64,000 nt of DNA, taken from assembly GCA_034336665.1 (NCBI GenBank), contig CM067566.1, forward strand, positions 28,240,330 through 28,304,329, written 5' to 3'. Of the stretch, positions 1 through 12,879 are shown piece by piece. Under the pieces are notes generated by a model. That model saw nothing but the letters and a program-made list of their open reading frames with translations. It was not told the origin of the DNA and searched no databases. Both the position numbers and the translations under genes were made by a program. Position 1 is the first letter of the stretch. Each line of letters starts with the position of its first letter. This DNA comes from Luscinia megarhynchos. Lineage: Eukaryota; Chordata; Aves; Passeriformes; Turdidae.

Positions 1-2780
1 AAAAACTTTAAGAGTCAAATTAATTTTTTGTAGCATATTTTCCATGTGAGACCTCAAATACTGAATTATACTGCATCAAGTACAACATTCCATCAACGTT
101 TTATTCTTTTTCTTTCCTCTACAACAAATGCAGAAATAGGAGTTCTCTTGCCCTCAAACGCCCAGTGTCACTGTCTAAACACTTACCAAGTCTAATAGGT
201 TGGACTGAACTTTTAGCAGAAAATGCTTTTAGTCCTTTTGGTACAAGGGTGGCTTTCTGCAGCTATCAGCTGCAGCTCTGAAAGCACTTGAATGGTGTTG
301 TTCTTTTTTGATAGCAGCCTGTGAGATAAATATGCCCACTGATAGCAGAAGCCTGCAAGCAAACCTTCCAACTGATGCCACGCATAACCCAAAATTGCTT
401 ATTAGCACTTCAGCTCGTTTCAGATGAGAGTCTCTCCAGAGTTTTCCCCCAGTCTCAAGAAGTTTGTAGTGCAGGCAATGTTTTGGGTTGAGCAGACAGA
501 CTGGAGAGCCACAAGTGCCCTCTTCTGGGTATGGGATGCTACTCCAATTTATTCATGGACCAGCACGGAGGGCGGATTCGGGACCAGATGTCTCAAATGC
601 TCTCTGCTGAGGTGTTTTACATTCTCTATCCCTTGTCTAAAAAGTGAAAAGATTTCTTGAAATGCAAGCTTTTTAGTGCTTAAAGAGCATCAGTCAAATA
701 GCTTAATAAAAAAATACCTAGCTGTGTAATTTAGGAAAGATTGTTTTCCCATCATTTACGGGCAATGTCTCCATCAATATGTTTCTTAACTGAGTACAGA
801 AAATGGATCTTTAATCCTATCATTTTCAAGAATCTTTAGATTAAGAATGGTCCTCCTTCTCCTTATAATATCAGTAAGGATAATCTATGTATGAAGAAAA
901 ACATTAGAATGTTGAAACTCAAATATTAGTGTATCTTATGCCTAGTTACCAATCCTCAGTGAGGTAGATAAAGGTTTCTCAATTCCCATCTGTGCTGGGA
1001 GTGTTCAGAGTTCTGAAATGCAACAAACAACATCCATAAATCAGTGTGTGGCTAAATAGAGATTTAATATATTTCCTACAGGTTTAGATATCTGCACTTG
1101 ACAATCCAGGCATATGCAGTCACATACATTAAAGATTAAAATGAATGTTGTGAATGACAACACAATTTACACATTAAATGATTGCAAAGCTACTGAAGGG
1201 AACACTGTAGACATGGGTTTATTCCATAACCAGCAATATTTGGAAAGTTATGAACAAAATTGAAGTGAAATTGAGAAAGTTTTAATTAAAAGATTGCTTA
1301 TATTACACTCCAGCTCTCTAAGAAAGTTATCATTTTGACATATAACAACAACCAGGAAGGTCACTGTGTCCAAGTTGCTCTCATGCTCCATCTGACTTCT
1401 GTATAAGGGATATGGGGAAAAACAGGTTATGAGACCCAGTAATTCTGTATTCTTTGTTTAGAGTAAGTACATACTACTGAGACCCAGCACATACAGCACA
1501 GAAACCCTTCTGAGATCCACTCTCATGTGAGAAAAACCTGTCGTGTTTCCAGTGTATAGAATAAAGGCAAATTTTAACCTTCTCAGTTTAAGCATGGAAA
1601 ATCCAAAGTCAAAAAGAAAGAGTGGAAATAAAATGTTGAATTTGCAAGAGCTCCAGACAAGTGGAGTGTTGTCATCAATTATTGTCATCACTTGTTTTGC
1701 ATTTCTTCTTCTTAGCTAATATCATCACGTCATTCTTCAAGGTGAGTCTGGAAATCAACATACAAACAGAAAAGTTCTCTCCATCATGACTGCTAAGTGA
1801 TGTGGGAGAAACCACCCAGCTCAACTGTGCTCAGGCTCACAGTTCACTGCCTTGAAATTTCAAATGTTGAAACTCCATTACACTCTTAAGGATGTATATA
1901 TACATATTCTTTTCTTAGTACTGCTACCTATATTTTATTTCCTCACTTTCTGCATAGCATCTTCTGTAGCTATCAGATCCACTGCTAATCTAAGTCACTA
2001 TGGGTTCAAAGGTGGGAAACTAAGGAGAAAATGGAAAGATCCAGTCAGCCAAAAGGAAAGATCCAGTCAGCCAAAAGGTAACTTTCAGATCACTCTACAA
2101 ACTTTTCTAGAAAATCCTGGCCCCCAGCACAAAGCATGGCATTAAGTAGTCATGCCATGCAAAAAGGAAACAAAAGTTGCAGCAGAAGTCACATGAAAAA
2201 CATACTGGCCATTTGTTGCAGGCTGGACTTGGAACATTAATCAAAATTAATCAGATAACCAGCAAAGGAACTAAATAGTAAAGCAAAAATTTCAAAGCAG
2301 CATTGAAACTCTACATCCCAGATGTGCATTGCAGTTTTATTTTTTGTTATGAAAAGTTGCTGATAAATGTGAATTTCTTATTTACTCCTTGGAGAAGTAT
2401 CTCTTGTCTGAACCAGAAAACCCACACAAATGAAGTCAAATAAGAGATCATTATTTTAATTTATTTTGCTCTGCTCATATTGGTTATACCAGTTTAAGTT
2501 GCTGTCTGTAGGTGACTGGAAAATAAAACACAGATGATGCCAGATAGCAAAGAAGAACTAGCCCTTGTGGATATGGTAGCAGCTGTGGAAATGCCAACCT
2601 ACTTTTTGTGTAAACACCAAAGAAGGGAAACCAAGGCATTTGCCATCTTCCTGTTGCCTGGCACATAGATCTATTTGTGGATGTATAGAATCTATTTATC
2701 AGGATTTGCACACGGTTATTTTCTTGTTATCCCAACAATAGGTGTGCTAATAATACCAAAAAAACCACCCTCCATTATCT
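1..2780. other. AT-rich intronic stretch, no gene seen
   Basis: Short open frames on both strands lack recognisable domains. Apart from the 22-bp duplication at 2,033 nothing stands out. Confidence 0.6.
2033..2078. repeat. Exact 22-bp tandem duplication
   Basis: The unit GGAAAGATCCAGTCAGCCAAAA occurs twice back to back (2,033-2,054 and 2,055-2,076) and a third partial GG follows. The identity of the two copies points to a recent slippage duplication. No wider context. Confidence 0.95.
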
Positions 2781-2789
2781 AGGTCTTAA

Positions 2790-3740
2790 AGATTTTTCAC
2801 AACATCTTCAGTTCTGTGGACTCTTGGATCAAATGGCTTCATCATGTTTTTTAACCTCTCTAGATCTCTGAACTAACTTAATTTGTCTGTGCTGCTTTTT
2901 AGTACATCTTTATCTGAAGAAACTCATTAACATGCTGGCTATATCATTTGCTAATCACTAATGAAAATGTTAAATTAGATCAGACATAAAATTGATCTCT
3001 GTGACATCTCACTACACACTTCTTGCCCTTCACATCCCAGCTCAATATACTGTTGCTTATCATTATCTTCTATTTACGTTCAGTCTTTTGGATAGTTTTC
3101 CACTCTGTTTTATTCAAGTCAATTTTTCAATGAGACTTTGGAAATCACTATGTTATTAATTTTTACTATTACAAATATTTCATTAGATTTTATGTACATT
3201 AAGCTTCTTATATCCCTATTTTTCCTCTGTCTGTAATTTACTAGAAGATTTAGAAGTGACTTGTGCCTGATTCTTCTTTCCTTATTCTATAACTCAGTAT
3301 GCTTTGAGAACTTGCAAAAGCAGCATTTGTTTCCATATACTACCAAGACCTAAAGTTAGTAGTCTGGCACAGTGCTGTAATTTTTAGGAACATGCTTTCT
3401 ATCAGCAATATATTTATCCCATCTCAGTGGCAGCTTCCCAGTTCTCCACAACTCTCATAAATCATTACAGGTGGTGTGGTCACCACCCTATAGATCCTGG
3501 GATGCACATCTCAGAATAGCTAATCTATGCTTTTTCCTCCCAACCTTCTGGCCCTATCCCTGTAATTATTTTTTTTTAATCAGTTCTGATTTGCTTCCTT
3601 CATACAACCTTCCTTAGACAAAAAGGCAATAGCCTTTACTTATACTGGAATATGCTAAGCCCTTTCATTTCCACTTTTTTTTTCCCACTGTTTTTATGCT
3701 GCAGTTATAAGGAATAGTAATACAATTCCTTCCTTTCTAC
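2790..3740 (-). mobile_element. Ancient CR1/L3-type LINE relic, antisense
   Basis: On the plus strand the wording resembles the reverse complement of an old CR1 reverse-transcriptase region: CTCTAGATCTCTGAACTAA, TTTGCTAATCACTAATGAAAATG, then TTGATCTCTGTGACATCTCACTA, a TTTTCCACTCTGTTTTATT segment, and ATATCCCTA..CTGTAATTT. Order and spacing fit but divergence is high, with no reading frame left. Recognition is by remembered consensus phrases, so the boundaries are rough. Confidence 0.45.
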
Positions 3741-6054
3741 AGAAAAAAACAAAACAAAACAAAATGTATTGGATGCACTTATGGGTGCTTAAACATCATT
3801 TCAAAATCCACTGATGCTTGCCACTAACCATGTGGCACAATTCTGAAGAGAAGGCTTTGGTCTGGACCATTTTCAAAACAAAGGCTATCAACATTTCCAA
3901 AATTTTTCTGATTAACTAGAGGGTTTTTCATAAATCTTTTAAGAAATCTTAATTGAACATCTGAGGAGACAGCTATTTAACTGTTTAATAATCACCAAAT
4001 AGATAACCAACACTTTAATACCAAGCTTACGTTATTTGTTATTTTGGAATTGGTCAGAACGGTTAAATTGTTGGTGTGTGGGAAAAGCAATTACTGTGCA
4101 ACAAAGATCATATACATCCTTAAGTAAAAATTCAATTAAATCTAGGTCTAATTTTATTTATGAGCTTTCAGGGAATAGTATTAAGTTCCTGACACCATAG
4201 AACTGATTCATCAAATAATAGCAAGAAAAATTGCAGTAAATATGCCTTTGGAAGGCAAAAGTCTTTTATTTATCTAGGTATGCAGAACATGTCATGTCAA
4301 AAAGAACTTGTATCTTCTCATGGGTTATAATTGTCATTTAGTAATTTATAAAATGGTACTAACTGTAGGATTTAAAACACATCCAAACAAAAAAACTTCA
4401 TTGATGATATGTGTTGTAGCTACACAAGACAAAAAGCACAAAGACATTTTGTTTCCTGTATACAGCAAAACAAAGAATAAAAAAGCCTGAAACTGCAAGA
4501 ATTATTCTCAAAATAATGTTATTTAACTAACTTTATTTAAATTAATTCTTAGCTCTCTAGTAAAGAGAGAATTATGACAGGTGCCCAAATTCCAGCAGCC
4601 TTTTCAGCTCTTTGTAAAAAGCTGTCACCCCTGACAGGGGACACCAGAAAAGTCTGCACCCTCCTGTACAGAGCCATACTAGGAGCTCCAGGATGTGAGA
4701 ATGGCAAGAGACCTTTGTGTAACAGAAACAGACAACAGAGGGTGAGAGCAAACTAGATGCTTTTGCTTTAGATGGCTACAGACAAAGTGAAAATAATTTA
4801 ATTCCAGGAAAATTACTTCATATAAGCAAAACTGAAGAGGAATTTAACATTAGTTTGAAGACAAATGCAGAAATAGTGGGAATGTAATTTTCAATGTGAA
4901 GGTCTATGGAAATTCGTATAATGTGAAGAGTATTTTTGCATGGAAGTCTGTGTTTAGGATGCTTAAAAGCAGCTTAAAAACCACCCTTTGACAACATGCT
5001 TCCAAAGAACTAAAATAGAGCAAGCTGTCTTGGATAAAAGTCTGGTCTAATTCTAGAAGTTTCCTCCAGTCTTTTGAGGCCAGTTTAGATTTAGAAATTT
5101 AGTTTGAACTTAGTGATCATTTGAAACTAGTAAAAGAAAATTATTTCTTTGAATGCATGTTTTTAATAAAGAACTTTTTCTCTGGAGGGAAGCTTGTACA
5201 TGAGTAGAGAAGTTACCATTATATTGATGGAATATAAATTTTATCTATTTAAATTTCCAAATTCTTTTTTGTTATGTTTTTATTAAATTCTTTTTCCCCA
5301 TGTTTTGTTTTCCTCATGACACACAGCTTATTTTAATTTTAAGCTGTTTATAGTATACCCCCAACTTTCATCTGTTATTTGCACTTCTAGTAATCTCTTT
5401 GGAGAAAGGAACAAATATTCCCATCTTTACAAGCAGCAGGAGTATTGTGGGAACTACCAAAGTAAGCACTAATAATGACAAGAGTAATAATTTTGACTGT
5501 TTTCTCTTATCTGCTCTGTCAGAATCAGTTCACCCATGCAACATTAGCACTTCACTACCATCCACTGATGATCTGCCAAAATATTTAACTTTAAAACTGA
5601 CAAACATATCTTGGCTGCAGACACACTGAAGTACTAAAACCTGGAAAGCAAGCTGTATGCTGCCTATGTGGGTTTTATTTATACACAGGCATGGAGCCTC
5701 ATTATGAGCTTCATCATCAGCCTAAAAGCATTTCTCACACGCAATAAGGTTTTGGCCAGGAAAATCAGTATCACATAAAAGCAGTCTATTTGGAGAGACA
5801 AGATTTCAAACAAAGGACTGCATCAAAAGACCTAAAACTTGCAGTCAAAAACAAGCTACAAAAATTTTGTGAAACCAAGCATGCTGAAAGACAAACGCTG
5901 AAGCTAAGAACTCAATAAAGCCAGCAAGAGACTACATTAAAGCAGATAAAATAAAAATACCATAAAGAGACAATAGTGCTCTTTATAACTAATGTTGCTT
6001 TATCTCAAGATTGTGGAGGTAAATTGTACCAGTAAATTTAAAAATACACTACAA

Positions 6055-6290
6055 AAACCAAACAATCAAAAAAAAAACAACCCCAAAATTATCCACATCA
6101 AATCAAAACAAAACAAACAAACAAAAAATACAAACTCTCACAGGGCACAGAAAGAGAAGTTTAAAGGCAAGAAAGACTTTACCTGCCAATGTCCCTGAAA
6201 ATGCAGTTCTAGGACACCAAAAAACCCACAAACAAACAAACCCACAAAAAACCCCAAAAAACCAAAACAAAACCAAAAAAAAAATATTCC
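6055..6290. repeat. (AAAC)n-type A-rich low-complexity tract
   Basis: Two A/C-only stretches (about 6,055-6,130 and 6,218-6,287), rich in AAACAAAC and CCAAAAAACC words, flank about 90 bp of ordinary sequence. Open frames on both strands here come from the lack of T-rich stops and are not genes. An A-rich run may be the decayed tail of a retroelement. Confidence 0.8.
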
Positions 6291-8633
6291 CCAAATAGCA
6301 TTTTTCCTTATTCTCAGCTGAAGAACATTAAGTTGGATGGTCAACTGCTGTGACTCAGCTGGGCCTTCTTATGCTGTAATTTGCTTTACCTTTTATCCCA
6401 GGCAATTCTATTATTTTGTTACAAGTATGAAAATGCAATTATTAATAAAGCAAATGTATATTTATTGGAAAGCCAGTTAACTAAGATAATATAGCACTTC
6501 AAAATAAAATGCCAGAATTTACTTACTACAAGGAATAAAACAGAAAACACACCACCTCCCAAAGCATTTTTCACTGAATAGCCTGGAAGGATTGAAGGAG
6601 TGAGTGCACCCTATTTAATGACACAACTATACACCTACAAAAAGTCAGTCACAACTATAGGGACATCATATTAAGGACAATGAAGTAACTGAAGCTGGTG
6701 AGGTTTTTCTTTTAAAAAAAGAAAATCAGTATCTATACTTGTGAAGAGCAATATAGAAATATTATATTCAGATATAAATTCTAGTCTCTTGTCTGGAGTA
6801 AAAAATCACAAGCAATCAAATTTTGCCCAAATCACCACCTGTTTTTCAGGTCACAAATATGACCTTTATTGTTTTCTGCACTCACCTCTTGCTCAGGGTA
6901 TTCTCTCTTGGTTCTTCTGTTAAAACAAGCCAAACATAAAAAAGAATAACAGCACCAAAGCTCTATTAAAGAATTAAGTATTTGATGGTAAACTTTTGAC
7001 TTCTTATCTATGTTGCTCAATCTCTTAGAAAGTATTTTTGCTTATAGACACTAGCTTGAATCCACTTCAGCTCCAGTGGCTTTTGACTGTTGAAACTAGA
7101 GTCATTCACTATCTTTTTGCATCTAAAGTCATTAAAATTGCAAAACAGTAAACTCTGTGTCAACACCCAGTTCTTGCAGATTGCTGGTTGATATGGTGTT
7201 CTCTATTGCAAACAGTTTCATTCACTTTTACTGGGATCTATACATATTCAAACTCACTAAACTATTTTACTTCTAAGTACTAAACCTAGTAGAAGTTTCA
7301 GGTCCAGATGTCTGGTAGAAATATTCAAACTGAAGTCTCCTTTAGAGGTGGTGAAACAAAGTCCTTGCAGTCAGACACTTGGAAAGTCAGAGTACACAAA
7401 GGAGGAGTGCTAAAGTCGAAAGAGCCAAGTGATGTTATTTCTTCCAAAAAGAAGCCTAAAAGGACAAAGCCCAAATGTTGTGGTTTGATATGAAATTAAA
7501 GCTAAGAAAGGTCCATTAAATATTCATCGATTCATAAGTGAAGGTGGGATCTTAAATTGACTAATTCTAGTTATGTGTGCATAGGAGATTTTACTTCAAT
7601 CACTCAGATATCCTGACAAATTCTGTAGGTCATGAATTCTAACGTGTAGTAATTGCACTATGTCATGGACATAAAACCACACATTAAATACTAATTGAAA
7701 TTAGTAATTAGGTTGAGACAAGAAATTTCTAGAAAAACAGGTTCTGTCACTGAGCTTAACACAGAAAATTGCGCTTTTTCACACCAGTATAGCACGCTAA
7801 GGAAATTGTTCTTTAGCTTTATTTTTGATTTAAATAAGATCCAGATATCACATAATACAGAGAAAAACTGGGATTATACTGTATGATTCTGGAATTTCTA
7901 AATTTCAAATGAAAAATTAAAAGAGCAAGCCATTTGAGAATGCTTTCTTTAATACGCAGTCCTATGCCACTGATTAGAATTTGGCAGTTAGATCATCAGA
8001 AATTTCTGAGCCAGCATATAATTAGGATGAAAATGAAGCTATGCATAATGCCCATAATTAGACCTTTGAAAGCTGAAACAAGCAAAACCACGAAATCAGT
8101 CAATGTTTAAATCAGATGGTCAGTGCAGCTACTCACTAAGCTGTCTGCACTTGGTTTCTGAGGTCCATAGGTGAGCTGCAGCTCGTACACACTGTGCAGG
8201 CACTTTGCAGGATGCCACGCTTCCTTATCTCCTACACTGACTCCAGATTGTCACCTGCCATGTTCCAATACTGCAGCACTGTGCACTGCAAGGACAGCAC
8301 AGCACACTGGCCAGGCAGTAGCCTTTTGAACAAACAGAAATTACATAGCCCAAGTTTACAAAAATACAGCCAATTAGTGCATGTGGTCTACTATGTTTTT
8401 AATGTCCTGAGTGTTTGTTGCAGTGAGTTGACTTTGTATACCCTTAGCAATTATTCATTTTATTCCCATGTTCTGGGTTATTTTGTGTGCTTCCTTGCTT
8501 CAGTAATAATTTTTAAATTCAATGACCAACACAGATCACCTATGCAATTGCCCTTTCACAACAAGCACAAGACATTATCTCCAATGCAGTTGGAAAATTT
8601 CATTAGAGAAGATCCAGAGGTTTTTGTCTGAAG

Positions 8634-8657
8634 CTTTTCTACACGCATGTAGAAAAG
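8634..8657. other. Perfect 10-bp inverted repeat
   Basis: CTTTTCTACA and TGTAGAAAAG surround CGCA. A 24-bp near-palindrome in otherwise featureless intron; too short for a microRNA precursor. Function unknown. Confidence 0.6.
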
Positions 8658-10330
8658 AAGTTCTCTAAACATACCGATTTGTGTCAAAAACCACTTCCAA
8701 ATTCTGGCAAAGTTTTAAAAATAGGTTATTCACAACACAATAAGGACTTTACTTCTGCTATTTCTTCCATGGGGAAACCTGATTATTCAGCAGACTTGTG
8801 GCATTTTAAACACAAGGATTTGCAGAATAGTGTCCTGCATACTGAAGTCCCAGGACTCTGAATTCTGACATTAAACTGCATTCTTACCTACTTCTTGCTC
8901 AAAAACAATACTTGACAAAAAAGTTTTAAGTACATGGACTGAGTAACACACACTGAAAAACAACAGAACATCCAAAGCCTATCTAATTGGATATATAAAA
9001 AAAACTTTTTTCACTGTGAGGACAGTCTCTGCCTGTCACATTTCCACCAACTCTTCAATATAAAGTTAATATATTTATTATTTGAGCCCTTTTGGGAGTG
9101 AAGGGAAACATTGTTTACAGCTCAGCCACAGATATCAGCACAGATACTAGACTATGCAGCATATTCCATAGCTCCTGTGTTGTCCCAACAAAATCAGACC
9201 AATTCCTTTGGAGGAAATCTGTTTGTCTGCTTTATGCCAAAAATCAGGAGGCAGACTGTAATACTGAAATTAAACTAGCAGGAACATAGAGTCCTTCTCA
9301 CATGGTAAAAAAGCATAGGAATTATGCCTGTGGCTATCCATCTGGTATTTAATCCAAGTAGTCTAAGTTGATTGTTCTTTCACAGTTTCTGTAAATCTAC
9401 CTCTATATGTCCCAAAAAAAATGTTAATGCAGCACCCACTGGACACAGACAGACAGTACTTCATTAATTTCAATGTGTTTAATGTGTTTTAATGTGTTAG
9501 CCCTGCAGCACTGGTATTCAGTTAGGAAAGATTCACTCACTTAATGCCTTACACATTTTCTCAGCTCATAAGGAGCTGCACAGTACTGCAGAGAGCATAC
9601 TGTAGAGTTATTAAATGCTATGATTAAATATGTCATATTATTGCTGAAATCTTTACAAGGAAAGAAAACAGAGAACCCTTAATATTTGAACATTAAATAT
9701 TATACAGTATTTCAGTAGCTACATTTTCACTTCATAATTCCAAAAGGTCTCCATAGCTAGAATATAATCACAACCCAAGTTGAATATATTACAGTAAATG
9801 TGACAAGATAGATGATAGCTGGTGTTATGGCTGAAGGATTTATAGTCATGATGTGAATGCATTATGCACAGTGATGGTTTTCATAATTTATTCATAATTT
9901 TAGGAATACTATGAAAAATATAGAGGCACTTTAAAAAATCAGATCAATGATATGTGCATTGCTGAGTAGTTGAAACTCATATTTACCATGTGTTCCCATG
10001 TTCTTTTGTGCATTATTTTGCTGAGAACCAGATTCCAAAGTAGTAGCAGTTTTCTTGCTGCTTATGTCATTTTACTGAAGCACTCATAAAAGTTTGAATT
10101 CTGTAAGATCTTTTTGTACCATCTTCCAGTAACAATCCAGTAACAATTTACTGAGTTTGTGAATTAAGAAGCTCCCCATGGAAGTAAAAACTGAAAAAAA
10201 AATAGGTTTATATTAATTATTAGAGAAGTCAAGTCATTGGTACTTCCCATCCTCACTGTTGTCAAGACTTGGTACCACACTAGAAGATGCCATGTCAGTT
10301 TCCTGGCCTGCATGACCAAGGAAAAAGCTC

Positions 10331-10461
10331 ATAATAATATATAATATAATATAATATAATTAATATAATATAATATAATATAATATAATATAATATAATA
10401 TAATATAATATAATATAATATAATATAATATAATATAATATAATATAATATAATATAATAA
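10331..10461. repeat. (TAATA)n microsatellite, about 26 units
   Basis: An almost pure pentanucleotide array of about 130 bp, with one slip near 10,360 (ATTAAT). The word TCATAATAATATATA occurs on both sides (10,329-10,343 and 10,471-10,485), separated from the array on the right by ATTTTAAAAA. It gives a spurious YYIIL-repeat open frame on the minus strand. Confidence 0.95.
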
Positions 10462-10489
10462 TTTTAAAAATCATAATAATATATACTCC

Positions 10490-12879
10490 GAGGTAGACTT
10501 TGCAGTGTATCATTAAAGTTCATCAGAGAGATCTCAATAGTTGAGTGCTCCTTTCTCAAAATGGATTCTGAAGGAGTAGGAAATATAATGAAAGGTAAAC
10601 ACAAATAAAATTTTAGTACCTAAGAATCTATTTTACAATTAAAGATTTAAAGAGCTCAAGCTGTTTCTTTTAACAAAAAGTACAAGGAACAACTTGATTA
10701 CTCTATGAAAGTATCTTCACAGAGTGAAAAAACTAGGTAGTAAAGAACTCTTTAATCTAGCTGAGAAAATGAAACAAGAAGCAAAGGTTAGAAGCTAAAG
10801 TGACACATATTACAGTTAGAAATTAGGCACTCATTTCTACCACAACCAATTAGCAAGTACATTTGTAAGTTATTTTCCTACTGGAGCCTTTGAAGAGCTC
10901 TTTTGTAATCTGAAAAGAAACAATTTTATGTGAAGTTTTGATCACACTTCCTGCTGTTTCTCTTCAGATTAAAATGTAACAGCTGATTTTATAAAATGAA
11001 TTGCCAGCTAGGATAAAAGGGACAGGGAGGAGAAATGGCCTTTTTTCCTGCCTGTGACAGAAGAACTAGAACTTGGTAAAATACAAACTTACATAAGTTT
11101 CACCACACATACTATAGTTGAAAGGATTCAACCAATTTATCAGCATTGTTCCCATAGAAAGAAGTTCACTGAGAAAAAGGTTAAAGCTTTAGAAGTTCAG
11201 TGCCTTAGGACTTGGGGTATTGCAGTCATAGAATTTTTAGTTCTAAGTGAACATCCAGTAAGTTTTTTATATTTTTGGACTCACTTTCAAAAACAGAAGT
11301 ACAAGCTCTTAACGTCTTTTATTAAAAAGTTCTGCCATTTCATGTCAGTCATTTTCAGTTCTGAACCTAACAAAAGACACCATAATGAAATGTCTCACCA
11401 GTGACTGAACAAACTGAAATAACCACAGCTGAGCTTTCAGTAACATTAGGCAGGCAACATTAACAGATTACATTCTATGCTGAAAACTGTAACAAGAATA
11501 ATAATTGAAGTCAATTGCCAAATCAACAGTAATGTAAAACATGCAAGTAAGTCTAGCTAAAAGGTTTCTAGTCATTTTTCCAAGTTCACTTACAGGCTTA
11601 GAATAAGCTGATGAAGTTAAAGCACCTTTAAAGAACAGAGGAGTAGAGAATTTTGATTAACTGGCCATTTAATACATGCTAAACATGAAAATATGGATGC
11701 TAAGGAATTCACACTATTCTGCAGTTTCCTAATTTTGTCATTGAAGAGTCTAATGCAGAGCAAGCTGGTTTAATCATTTTATTTGTTGCAAATTTTTTTT
11801 GCTAATTTTAATGCAAATATCATTGACTAAATTTTTATTCTGGATAAGATAATCTTATTCTACCATCAGTAGTGGGGAAAACAGCCTTTTTGAACTCCTT
11901 CCACAAAAAAACATATTATGTATATATTTCAAGTCATTTAATTTTGTCTCTTTTCTTGTGTCTTTTCCCTACAAATTATGCATTAGATTAATTAATATTT
12001 GACTATACAACTAAACAAAAGGTAATTTTTTTTCTAAGTTTGGTAAAATAAATTTTCTCAAGATCAATGTGTAGAGTAATCTTTAGAAGTGATTCTATTT
12101 CTGGAAGTCATTTTAACTCTAAAATTTGCTGTCTTTTCACATTTATTCCAATACATGTGAATTTTACACTTTTACAAAGTTTTGACTCCGTGGTTACTCA
12201 GGCACATATTCCACTTGGTTTCTTGAGTTATACAGTCAATGAACTGTTTGACACTGAAGTCAAACTGTTCTCTGTTGCTCAAGTGTGCCTGCCCTGCAGC
12301 TGCCTGGTCGTGTGGAGCTTCTGCTGCTCCAGATATACCAATAAGCCAAGAGTGAATGTCAGTCAACAGCTCTGCCTCAGCAAAAAGATGTATATATATT
12401 CTTCTACAGTGAAAAATAACTTCAAAAGCGTAGCTCTTTCAGTGTGTCTTTCTCAATGATCAATCTAGGGTCTAAGAATGGGGAAAACAGCAAAACAGAA
12501 AACAGCAAGAGAAGCAAGGAGCACCATTTGTGATCTTTGTAATTTGTCTAGTGTTACTGAATTAAATGAAAATATTCAAGAAGAAACATAAAATATGATA
12601 GACTGAGAATAATTTCAAAAACTTTGACATAGGCTCATGGTGAGAAATGTGTGTGTTGAATGTGAGGAATTACACTTGGGTTTTAAAAATCCTTGGTGGA
12701 AGAATGCAGGGCACTCTAGAGTTTGCTTTGTTTTGATTCATCTTGTTCCAAAAACCTCACCAGAAACAGCAACATTATCAAACATTCTGATTTTTAAATT
12801 GCCTCAATAAAGAATTTACCACAATCATATCTTGCAAGTTATTTCAATATAGATTGAACAGAGTGAAACAAAGGCACGC
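10490..12879. other. AT-rich intronic stretch, no gene seen
   Basis: Open frames of 116 and 130 codons on the plus strand (11,054-11,404 and 12,067-12,459) have no recognisable domain. No repeat recognised. Confidence 0.6.

Larger units (their letters stand above)
3741..10320. other. AT-rich intronic stretch, no gene seen
   Basis: Contains the A/C-rich tract at 6.06-6.29 kb and the palindrome at 8,634. The longest open frame (145 codons, plus strand, 8,194-8,631) has no recognisable domain or splice context and is treated as chance. Confidence 0.6.

Noticed and set aside
8194..8631. 145-codon plus-strand open frame
   Set aside because: No recognised domain, no convincing splice sites, and a length reachable by chance in 64 kb of six-frame translation.
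10295..10513. Minus-strand open frame of YYIIL repeats
   Set aside because: Produced by the TAATA microsatellite.
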